Of a DNA stretch of 6,082 nucleotides, positions 1-6,082 are shown piece after piece. Origin of the DNA: Paludibacteraceae bacterium (lineage in GTDB: Bacteria; Bacteroidota; Bacteroidia; Bacteroidales; Paludibacteraceae); the NCBI GenBank assembly GCA_017648235.1, contig JAGCIZ010000070.1:1-6082 (forward strand), written 5' to 3'. Within the stretch, counting starts at the first letter, position 1. The number at the start of each line of letters is the position of its first letter. A model generated the notes under the pieces. It saw only the letters and a list, made by a program, of their open reading frames with translations, did no database searches and was not told where the DNA came from. The translations under genes and the position numbers were made by a program.

Positions 1-2150
1 AAGAATTCAAAAAAGAAAATCCTCTTTTTGCTGTTCTAAACATCTATTCTGATGGAGGACAAGTTCGTCCTGGTCCAGCAGTGGGTGCGGCTTTGGCAAC
101 AGACACTGCTAAAGTAAACTCATATCTTCAAACAAAACAAATTAAAGATCTTTTCCCTCGCGACTTGTCTTTGAAATGGACAGTTAAAAGCATTGCTGAT
201 GAAAATTCGGCAGAAGTTTTTGAACTTGTAGCCATTAAAGTTACAAACCGCGAAGGTCGTGCTCCACTTGAAGGTGATGTGATTACTGATGCAAATGCAG
301 ACTTTGACCAATATTCTTCTGCTTCGAGAGTTCATATGCGTATGAATGCAGAAGGAAGCAAAGTTTGGGCTCGATTGACAAAAGAAAACATTGGAAAATG
401 CATTGCTATTGTTTTGGATGATTATGTTTACTCTTATCCACGAGTTAACGGAGAAATCACAGGGGGAAGTTCTGAAATTTCAGGACAATTCACTCAAACC
501 GAGGCAAAAGACTTGGCTAATGTTTTGAAATCAGGTAAAATGCCTGCTCCTGCACGCATTGTTCAGGAAGATGTTGTTGGTCCTTCTCTAGGTCAAACAG
601 CAATCAATGATGGTATGATATCTTTCATCATTGCCTTTATCTTAGTATTAATTTACATGATTTTTGCATATGGAGTTCTTCCTGGTTTGATTGTCGATTT
701 TGCATTGGTTGTCAACGTATTCTTCTTGATGGGTATTTTGGCTTCGTTCCAAGCAGTACTTACACTTCCTGGTATTGCAGGTATCGTTCTTACTCTTGGT
801 ATGGCGGTTGATGCTAACGTATTAATTTACGAACGTATAAAAGAAGAAGTAACTGCAGGAAAGAATTTGAAGAAAGCGATTTCCGATGGATACAAAAATG
901 CTTATTCTGCAATTATTGACTCCAATGTTACAACGCTATTGACAGGTATTATTCTGTTCGTATTCGGAACTGGACCTATTAAAGGTTTCGCTACAACGTT
1001 AATCATTGGTATCATCACATCGTTGTTCACATCTACTTTAATCACTCGTTTGATTTTTGATAGAATCTGTTCTCGCGAAAAAATGCCAGAACTTAAATTC
1101 ACAACCATCATCACTAAAAAATGGTTTAAGAACACTAATTTCGACTTCATCAAAGCTCGCAAATTTGGATATATTTTGTCGGGTGCATTGATTATAATTA
1201 CAGTTATTTCTCTTAGTACAAGAGGATTGAAACAAGGTATCGACTTCAGTGGTGGACGTAATTATGTAATACGCTTTGAACAACCAGTAAATATCGACGA
1301 ATTGAGAGAAACACTTTCAAACGTATTTACAGAATCTCAGGTAAGCGTGATTACAATGGGAGAAGCAAATCAAGTACGTTTCTCAACAAACTATTTGATC
1401 AATAGTATTGACGAAAATGTTGATGAACAAATCGAAAACATTCTTTACGAAACACTTAAAGCATCAAACAACATTGCTCCTGAAGTTACAAAACAGATGT
1501 TCCTTGAAAGCTATTGTGTAAACGAAGGACAATATATTTTGGCTGATGATGACAAAAGTGAGAACTTTGGAATTCAAAGTTCTCAAAAGGTAGGACCTAC
1601 AGTTGCAAAAGACATCAAGGTTTCTGCTATTTGGTCAATTCTTTTGTCAATGGTTGTTATCGGGTTGTATATTTTAATCCGATTCAGAAACCTTTCGTTC
1701 TCGCTAGGTGCAGTTGCAGCATTGTTCCACGACGTATTAATTATTTTGGGACTTTATTCATTGCTCTACTCTATCATGCCTTTCTCGTTGGAAATTGATC
1801 AAACATTTATTGCTGCTATCTTAACAATTGTAGGATACTCAATCAATGATACAGTGGTAATTTTCGACCGTATTCGTGAAAACATGGGACTTTATCAGAA
1901 ACGCGACAGAAAAGAACTCATCAACATGTCGCTCAACACAACGCTAGTTCGTACGTTTAGCACATCATTGAGTACAGGTATCGTACTTTTGGCAATGTTT
2001 ATTTTTGGTGGCGAAACCATCCGTGGATTCTTGTTCGCTATGTTGGCAGGTATCGTATTCGGTGTTTACTCAACATTGTTTGTTGCAGTTCCTTTGACAT
2101 ACGACATTCAAGCTCGCAAAGAGAAAAAAGCTTTGAAAGAAGAAAAGTAA
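1..2150 (+). CDS. secDF: Protein translocase SecDF fusion, 5'-truncated by window edge
   Basis: SecD and SecF are accessory inner-membrane subunits of the Sec translocon that use the proton motive force to help pull exported proteins out of the SecYEG channel. The frame is open from base 3 and reads a SecD-type sequence (NPLFAVLN, then VRPGPAVG) before the GTG at 81, so that GTG is internal and the true start lies upstream. The 715 visible residues end at TAA 2148-2150. The SecD half holds the end of the P1 periplasmic domain (to about base 590), five membrane helices, and the signature TLPGIAGIVLTLGMAVDANV (about 765-825). The SecF half begins near 1190 and has the GIDFSGG motif (about 1237), a periplasmic P4 domain to about 1610, six helices, and the GYSINDTVVIFDRIREN signature (about 1835-1885). 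No stop or frameshift separates the halves, so this is a genuine fusion. From memory, Bacteroidota SecDF is about 1000 residues, so roughly 280 are missing here. The tail is lysine-rich and cytoplasmic. Confidence 0.97.
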   Translation, partial: EFKKENPLFAVLNIYSDGGQVRPGPAVGAALATDTAKVNSYLQTKQIKDLFPRDLSLKWTVKSIADENSAEVFELVAIKVTNREGRAPLEGDVITDANADFDQYSSASRVHMRMNAEGSKVWARLTKENIGKCIAIVLDDYVYSYPRVNGEITGGSSEISGQFTQTEAKDLANVLKSGKMPAPARIVQEDVVGPSLGQTAINDGMISFIIAFILVLIYMIFAYGVLPGLIVDFALVVNVFFLMGILASFQAVLTLPGIAGIVLTLGMAVDANVLIYERIKEEVTAGKNLKKAISDGYKNAYSAIIDSNVTTLLTGIILFVFGTGPIKGFATTLIIGIITSLFTSTLITRLIFDRICSREKMPELKFTTIITKKWFKNTNFDFIKARKFGYILSGALIIITVISLSTRGLKQGIDFSGGRNYVIRFEQPVNIDELRETLSNVFTESQVSVITMGEANQVRFSTNYLINSIDENVDEQIENILYETLKASNNIAPEVTKQMFLESYCVNEGQYILADDDKSENFGIQSSQKVGPTVAKDIKVSAIWSILLSMVVIGLYILIRFRNLSFSLGAVAALFHDVLIILGLYSLLYSIMPFSLEIDQTFIAAILTIVGYSINDTVVIFDRIRENMGLYQKRDRKELINMSLNTTLVRTFSTSLSTGIVLLAMFIFGGETIRGFLFAMLAGIVFGVYSTLFVAVPLTYDIQARKEKKALKEEK

Positions 2151-2170
2151 CAATTTTCTAAACTCGGATA

Positions 2171-2211
2171 AATAAAAGAGAGGGTTACGCTTTGTAACCC
2201 TCTCTTTTATT
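2171..2211. terminator. Bidirectional intrinsic terminator between convergent transcripts
   Basis: A perfect 18-bp inverted repeat, arms AATAAAAGAGAGGGTTAC (2171-2188) and its exact complement (2194-2211), encloses the loop GCTTT. The inner part of the stem is GC-rich and each outer end is A/T-rich, so the transcript of either strand ends its hairpin in a U-rich run (CUCUUUUAUU). It begins 20 bases after the secDF stop codon and lies 24 bases past the end of the last minus-strand reading frame, which is where a shared terminator for two converging transcription units belongs. No other stem of this quality was seen in the window. Confidence 0.9.
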
Positions 2212-2235
2212 ATCTGTTAAAATCCACATTATTCC

Positions 2236-2454
2236 TTATTTCAAAAATCCGTATTCGTAAACTTTGGGTTCTATTTTCTTTGCCAAGGCTTTCAACGCTT
2301 GACGCAAAGCTCCTATCAGTGCCATATACTGTTCGTCGGACGAAGAGCTGTTCATTTCGCCATTTTCTATTTCGCCAAAATAATGCTCACGCTCCTGCGT
2401 GCAAACGGTTACGAAATATTCACCTTCAGAATATCCGCAATCGTACACTCGCAC
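2236..2454 (-). pseudogene. Probable remnant of an IS200-like / REP-associated (RAYT) transposase N-terminus
   Basis: The 72-codon frame starts at GTG 2454 (a stop codon lies four codons upstream of it, at 2467-2469) and ends just before the terminator. Residues 2-34 read RVYDCGYSEGEYFVTVCTQ followed by EREHYFGEIENGEM. This resembles the first conserved block of Y1 (TnpA_REP/RAYT) transposases, in which an R-L-x-x-Y-D-Y-S-x-x-G-x-YFVTICT-x-x-R-x-x-x-FG-E-I motif forms the first strand of the fold. The catalytic HUH motif (usually within MPNHVH) and the catalytic tyrosine are absent. Residues 35-72 (a serine run, then a helical alanine-, leucine- and lysine-rich tail) do not look like the rest of such a transposase. 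I infer a truncated or rearranged fragment that cannot catalyse transposition. The alternative is a short expressed protein of unknown role. It lies 34 bases after the unknown membrane gene and could be co-transcribed with it. The similarity is judged by eye. Confidence 0.5.
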
Positions 2455-2488
2455 CGTATTTCTTTTCTATAATCTTGTTGTTGTTCTT

Positions 2489-3409
2489 TCAAAAATCTAT
2501 ATTCTCCTGAAGACACCATTCACTTTCTTTTTTCTTTACATATTCTGTTTTTATCTCATCTATTTTATCTCTTATTTTGTAAGATTTCACATCAAATATT
2601 GAGAATATTATAAACCACAAAAGTTGAATAAATAGCCATATATATATAAGTACCTTATGATCTTCGTCGTCGAAGATTATAACACACACAAAGAAGACTA
2701 AGAGGATAATAACTAGTATTAATAGAAATAGACCATGGTCACTATATTTATCAAAAGACTCTTTTTTAGAAATTAAAAGTTGTACTTCTTCTAAATTTTC
2801 TGCTTCTTCCTCCCATTTTTTTCTCTCCACCGAGAGTCTTTTTTTTGCATCTTTTATACGTTCTTTTTCACGCCTTGCTTTTGCTTTTGCTTTTTCTTTT
2901 TCAATACGTTGCCGTTTAAGTTCCTGCCGCTGTTCTTCTGCTCGTTTTGCAGCCACTATACGCAGTTGCTCTTTTTGTTTTTCTATTGCTAAAATATGAT
3001 TCGTAACATCCGATAGTTGCTTAAACCCACAAGTGTCCCACTTCTTGTCTTCTATCATAAAGCAATATTCGTCTGTACCATATAGTCGCATACATAGGAG
3101 GTCGGTATTTTCGAACCAAGCCATTTGTAGCATATAGATTTGGTCTTTTGTAGTGATTTCTACACTTTTCAACTCTTTTACATACTTCCACTCTGCTTTA
3201 GTAACCTTTCCTGAATATATGATTGAAAGCGTATTATTCTCGTCGAACAAATACAATTCATTTTGGTCGCCATCGTTAAAAACGTGCCAAGGATTTTTAC
3301 ATAAAATATTTTTTACTTCATCCTCTATTTTTTGTATTTCGGCTTTTTGGTCTAAAAGTTCAATTTTCGATTTTAAACTTTTGAATTTTTCTATCAGATA
3401 CGTTTTCAT
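2489..3409 (-). CDS. Unrecognised protein with N-terminal beta-rich region, coiled coil and two membrane helices
   Basis: I do not recognise this 306-residue protein as a named family. Residues 1-37 are helical and charged. Residues 40-125 look like a compact beta domain with spaced aromatic residues and the pattern LYLFDENNTLSIIYSGKVTK followed by AEWKYV. Residues 143-217 are dominated by K, E, R, Q and A with almost no proline or glycine, as in a long coiled coil; EKEKAKAKARR lies near its middle. Two strongly hydrophobic helices follow (about 226-246 and 253-272), joined by a short DDEDHK turn, and then a charged tail to 306. There is no signal peptide. By the positive-inside rule both the coiled coil and the tail should be cytoplasmic, with the hairpin turn outside. 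ATG 3409 lies 12 bases after the murG stop, so it is probably read through from murG. Its coding sequence is visibly more AT-rich than murG. Its position at the end of a septal cell-wall operon suggests, but does not show, an envelope role. Confidence 0.85.
   Translation of the reverse strand: MKTYLIEKFKSLKSKIELLDQKAEIQKIEDEVKNILCKNPWHVFNDGDQNELYLFDENNTLSIIYSGKVTKAEWKYVKELKSVEITTKDQIYMLQMAWFENTDLLCMRLYGTDEYCFMIEDKKWDTCGFKQLSDVTNHILAIEKQKEQLRIVAAKRAEEQRQELKRQRIEKEKAKAKARREKERIKDAKKRLSVERKKWEEEAENLEEVQLLISKKESFDKYSDHGLFLLILVIILLVFFVCVIIFDDEDHKVLIYIWLFIQLLWFIIFSIFDVKSYKIRDKIDEIKTEYVKKKESEWCLQENIDF
2875..2902. repeat. Short degenerate hexamer repeat inside the coiled-coil coding region
   Basis: The plus strand reads TTGC, then TTTTGC twice, then TTTTTC twice, giving about 4.7 units of a six-base repeat. 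On the coding (minus) strand it specifies E-K-E-K-A-K-A-K-A-R within the coiled coil of the unknown membrane protein. Because the unit is six bases, slippage would add or remove two residues and keep the reading frame. It is best regarded as low-complexity coding sequence. Confidence 0.55.
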
Positions 3410-3421
3410 AAAGAGTTTTTT

Positions 3422-4525
3422 TTATTGTTTCACGAGCTTCATCACTTCGTCGGCAATGCGGCGAGCAGAGTTGCGTTCAGCCAAGGTAAGAACATTAGCC
3501 GAAAGTTCTTCCAATTTTTCAGCATTAGAAAGCAAATCGAGTGCTGTTGCTATCAAGTTGTTTTCTGCATCAGCATCTTTTACCAGCACAGCCGCATTTT
3601 TCCGCACCAAAGCCATAGCGTTGTGTGTTTGGTGGTCTTCCGCTACGTTGGGCGATGGCACCAAAACACTTGGTTTGCCAAGCAAGCAAAGTTCCGAAAT
3701 GCTACTTGCTCCAGCACGTGAAATTACCAAATCGGCTACCGCATACGCCAGATCCATTCGGCTCACAAAGTCGGTAACAATCAGATTTGGGTTAGCTGTT
3801 TTTTCGGCTTCTGCTCGGCAATCGTCGATGTAAAACTTACCTGTTTGCCAAATCACTTGCACACCACTCTCAGCAAGCTGTTGCAGATGTTTTTTTACGC
3901 TATTATTAATCGTTCTTGCTCCAAGACTTCCGCCAATAATGAGCAATGTTTTTTTCTCCGGCGAGAGCGAAAAATGTTCGTATGCCTCTTCACGAGAACC
4001 TTGTGTCAGATTCTGACGAACAGGATTTCCGGTAAGAATTATTTTTTCGGCTGGAAAAAATCGCTCCATACCTTCGTACGCAACGCAAATTTTTGCGGCA
4101 TCGTTTTTTAGCAATTTATTTGTTACACCGGCAAAACCGTTTTGTTCTTGCAAAAGCACAGGAATGCCCATACGTGCTGCCACCTTCATAGCCGCACCGC
4201 TTGCATATCCACCTACACCAATAGCCACATCGGGACGAAAATCTTTGATAACTTGGCGAACTTTTCTCATGCTTTTCATCAAATTCCAAAGAATAGGAAT
4301 GTTGCGGAACAAATTCTTACGGTCGAATCCCTGCACCGGTAAGCCTATAATATCGTAACCCGCTGCAGGCACACGCTCCATCTCCATTCGCCCGAGAGCG
4401 CCTACAAAAAGAATCTCACAACTTGGGTGCATCTCACGCAATGCATTGGCAATACTTACAGCAGGAAAAATATGTCCGCCTGTGCCACCTCCACTAATCA
4501 AAAATCTGAAATTCGTTTTCTTCAT
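3422..4525 (-). CDS. murG: UDP-GlcNAc:lipid I N-acetylglucosaminyltransferase MurG
   Basis: MurG transfers GlcNAc from UDP-GlcNAc to undecaprenyl-pyrophosphoryl-MurNAc-pentapeptide (lipid I) on the inner face of the cytoplasmic membrane, making lipid II. The 367 residues match the usual length. The N-terminal glycine-rich loop GGGTGGHIFPA is at 12-22 (His18 corresponds to the conserved histidine). The second loop GVGGYASG is at 103-110, QEQN at 126-129, and GNPVR at 166-170 leads into the C-terminal domain. GGSLGA is at 198-203, the UDP-GlcNAc-binding stretch SRAGASSISEL at 269-279, and DHQTHNA at 297-303. This is a GT-B fold (family GT28), complete and apparently active. ATG 4525 puts the first glycine loop at residue 12 as in relatives. 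This start lies inside the end of ftsW, giving a 32-base overlap that points to one transcript and probably coupled translation. The stop is TAA 3424-3422. Confidence 0.97.
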   Translation of the reverse strand: MKKTNFRFLISGGGTGGHIFPAVSIANALREMHPSCEILFVGALGRMEMERVPAAGYDIIGLPVQGFDRKNLFRNIPILWNLMKSMRKVRQVIKDFRPDVAIGVGGYASGAAMKVAARMGIPVLLQEQNGFAGVTNKLLKNDAAKICVAYEGMERFFPAEKIILTGNPVRQNLTQGSREEAYEHFSLSPEKKTLLIIGGSLGARTINNSVKKHLQQLAESGVQVIWQTGKFYIDDCRAEAEKTANPNLIVTDFVSRMDLAYAVADLVISRAGASSISELCLLGKPSVLVPSPNVAEDHQTHNAMALVRKNAAVLVKDADAENNLIATALDLLSNAEKLEELSANVLTLAERNSARRIADEVMKLVKQ

Positions 4526-5705
4526 GGTTGTTTGTATCTAAAGATTCAACATTTTCTTCATTGAGTTTATATTCCACAAAGTCTTCGTTTTCATTGGCTT
4601 GTGAAGAATATCGTGCAACACTTTGCATCATTCCAAGATAAATGCAAGTAATAAAAATAGAGGTTCCTCCTCTACTAACAAAAGGCAATGGTTGACCAGT
4701 TACTGGAATTGCGCCTACCACAACTAACATGTTTATCAGTGCTTGTGTTGTAATCATAGATGCCAGCCCAAGAACCACGATAGCAGGGAATGTTGATTTG
4801 CACTTGTTGGCAATAATTCCAGCTCGGAATAGTAATGCTAAAAAAAGTATTATGATCAAGATTCCGCCGAACAATCCAGTTTCTTCAATTATGGAAGCAT
4901 AGATAAAGTCGTTGTAGTAGCCGTACATTACTTTTCTTGCTTCTCCATTTCCGGGGAAAACACCAAAAGTTCCTCCTCTAGCAATAGCAATTTTTCCACT
5001 AACTTCTTGTAGATTCTCCAGATTTTCGCCCACATCAAAAGAATTATCAGCAAAATTATCCACACGACTGCTCCAAGTAGTGAAGCGATCGGGTAAAATA
5101 TCTGCAACTTTAGGAAAGGCTATGGACAAAAGAACAATTGAGCCGAGCAAAGTGATCAAAAATAAAGCTGTCAGTAAGGTTTTTTTATAAAATCCTCCCA
5201 AAATAAGCATAAAAAAGATGATTGCGGCAAGCAAAAATGCTGTTGAAAAATTGTCGATAAGAATAAGTCCGCAAGTAATGGCTGAAATACCTATCAGAAT
5301 CCAATAGTAATTATCGGAGTAAAGTTTGCTTTTTTTTGCACGATCAATGAAATCGGCCGCCACAATAATGAGCCCAAGTTTGGCAAACTCCGAAGGCTGA
5401 AACTGAATACCGAAAATTTTTATCCAACGGTCGGTGGAGTTAATAGTCATACCATCGAATTTTGAATAAATAAGCAATATCCACGACATAAATAAAATTA
5501 CGAATGATACCGCTCTAAGCCATTTGTAAGGTATAATATGAGCTCCTATCATTATCAAAAAACCTGCAATCAAGAACATTATATGGCGAATAGCATCATC
5601 GTGTGTGATGCTAAACATTTCTACGCTTGAAAAGACAAAGAAAAGACCAAAAATAATCCATATAGTTAGGTCTCCTTTTATAAATTTCTTTAAAATGTTG
5701 GCCAT
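4494..5705 (-). CDS. ftsW: Septal SEDS peptidoglycan glycosyltransferase FtsW
   Basis: FtsW is a polytopic SEDS-family enzyme that polymerises lipid II at the division site together with a class B penicillin-binding protein. The 403-residue sequence begins with a short cationic segment and continues as about ten hydrophobic helices. Family motifs: TDRWIKIF at 91-98 followed by FQPSEFAKL at 102-110; GNGEARKVMYGYYNDFIYA at 252-270, where Asp266 aligns with the aspartate thought to be catalytic in SEDS proteins; EETG at 274-277; and GAIPVTGQPLPFVSRGGTS at 331-349. A hydrophilic, Asn/Glu-rich cytoplasmic tail of about 35 residues follows the last helix, and its final 32 bases are shared with murG. 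It is called FtsW and not RodA because it sits between murD and murG. ATG 5705 starts 21 bases after the murD stop, with no strong Shine-Dalgarno sequence, as is usual in Bacteroidota. The stop is TAG 4496-4494. Confidence 0.96.
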   Translation of the reverse strand: MANILKKFIKGDLTIWIIFGLFFVFSSVEMFSITHDDAIRHIMFLIAGFLIMIGAHIIPYKWLRAVSFVILFMSWILLIYSKFDGMTINSTDRWIKIFGIQFQPSEFAKLGLIIVAADFIDRAKKSKLYSDNYYWILIGISAITCGLILIDNFSTAFLLAAIIFFMLILGGFYKKTLLTALFLITLLGSIVLLSIAFPKVADILPDRFTTWSSRVDNFADNSFDVGENLENLQEVSGKIAIARGGTFGVFPGNGEARKVMYGYYNDFIYASIIEETGLFGGILIIILFLALLFRAGIIANKCKSTFPAIVVLGLASMITTQALINMLVVVGAIPVTGQPLPFVSRGGTSIFITCIYLGMMQSVARYSSQANENEDFVEYKLNEENVESLDTNNHEENEFQIFD

Positions 5706-5726
5706 ATATATGCAGAGTTTATTTTT

Positions 5727-6082
5727 TTATAAGTTTCTTACTGCTTTTTTGAATTGTTCGCCGCGGTCTTCGTAATTTTTGAACAAATCAAAGCTTGCAC
5801 AACATGGTGAAAGCAATACTGTATCGCCTCTTTGAGCCACCTCGTAAGCTTTTGCCACGCATTCTTCTATAGAATGAACATCGTACATTGGACAAGTGCA
5901 ATGGTCTTTCCAAAAATCAATCAGTTTAGAATTGTCTTCGCCCATGAAGATAAGTGTATGAACTTTTTCGCGAACGAGCATTTCTATTTCCGAATAGTCG
6001 TTGCCCTTGTCGGTACCGCCAAGAATAAGCACAACAGGTGTTTTCATACTTTGCAATGCATACCAACAAGAATTTACGTTTG
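5727..6082 (-). CDS. murD: UDP-N-acetylmuramoylalanine--D-glutamate ligase MurD, C-terminal part only
   Basis: MurD is the cytoplasmic ATP-dependent ligase that adds D-glutamate to UDP-MurNAc-L-alanine. Only the last 117 residues are in the window; the frame remains open through the right edge (6082), with NVNSCWYALQSM read from 6080 downward. The TTG at 6056 is therefore internal and not a start. The visible part is the C-terminal Mur ligase domain, which carries the D-glutamate-contacting elements: LILGGTDKGNDYSE, with the lysine conserved in the GG-x-DKG motif, and LLSPCCASFDLFKNYEDRG close to the end, matching the family S-P-x-x-AS-x-D-x-F-x-N-x-E-x-RG signature. The usual MurD length is about 440-450 residues, so about 330 lie upstream outside the window. 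The stop is TAA 5729-5727, 21 bases before ftsW, consistent with one dcw transcript. Confidence 0.96.
   Translation of the reverse strand, partial: NVNSCWYALQSMKTPVVLILGGTDKGNDYSEIEMLVREKVHTLIFMGEDNSKLIDFWKDHCTCPMYDVHSIEECVAKAYEVAQRGDTVLLSPCCASFDLFKNYEDRGEQFKKAVRNL

Noticed and set aside
81..83. GTG at 81 as the start of secDF
   Set aside because: The same frame is open back to base 3 and reads conserved SecD sequence (NPLFAVLN, VRPGP), so the codon is internal.
902..1283. Minus-strand open frames of 80-86 codons opposite secDF
   Set aside because: They are antisense to conserved SecD transmembrane sequence, carry no recognisable domain and overlap each other in different frames.
2326..2345. 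Small palindrome TTCGTCGGACGAA inside the transposase-like fragment
   Set aside because: It is only about 5-6 bp with a 1-3 base loop, lies in coding sequence for a Ser/Asp/Glu run, and has no second copy in the window, so it cannot be called a REP element.
3153..3833. A 226-codon plus-strand open frame opposite murG and the unknown gene
   Set aside because: It is antisense to the motif-bearing MurG sequence and spans two real genes. Its serine/phenylalanine-rich composition is what a complement of A/T-rich lysine/glutamate coding gives.
4658..4711. FtsW Arg345 in SRGGTS in place of the Tyr of the enterobacterial SYGGTS motif
   Set aside because: From memory, Bacteroidota FtsW proteins commonly have a basic residue at this position, so it is probably a lineage feature and not a defect.
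6054..6056. TTG at 6056 as the start of a short 109-residue protein
   Set aside because: Upstream codons in frame read NVNSCWYA, part of the MurD C-terminal domain, to the window edge.

Overview
This looks like an AT-rich chromosomal segment from a member of the Bacteroidota, probably Bacteroidales-like. The evidence is a SecD and SecF fused in one polypeptide, murD-ftsW-murG in the order usual for that phylum, and the absence of obvious Shine-Dalgarno sequences before the starts. The assignment rests on gene character, not on a database comparison.

Layout: bases 1-2150 (+) carry the last 715 residues of a SecDF fusion whose beginning lies outside the window. It is followed at 2171-2211 by a perfect 18-bp stem-loop that can act as a terminator in both directions. 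Everything to the right is on the minus strand and runs toward that terminator. Reading in its direction of transcription: the C-terminal 117 residues of MurD (enters from beyond 6082), a 21-base gap, FtsW, a 32-base overlap, MurG, a 12-base gap, an unrecognised 306-residue protein with a coiled coil and two membrane helices, then a 72-codon frame that resembles the N-terminus of an IS200-like/REP-associated (RAYT) transposase and is probably a remnant.

How the genes work together: MurD adds D-glutamate to the cytoplasmic UDP-MurNAc-L-Ala precursor. MurG adds GlcNAc to lipid I to make lipid II. FtsW polymerises lipid II at the division septum. These three are the middle of the division and cell wall (dcw) cluster. 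SecDF drives protein export with the proton motive force and is a convergent neighbour, not part of the same operon.

The part that is not standard is 2236-3409. In the common Bacteroidota order murG is followed by murC, ftsQ, ftsA and ftsZ. Here it is followed by the AT-rich unknown membrane protein and the transposase-like fragment, and then by the end of secDF. This suggests a break point or insertion in the dcw cluster. I see no CRISPR array, tRNA, rRNA, riboswitch or intact mobile element, and no gene-free stretch over 300 bases.
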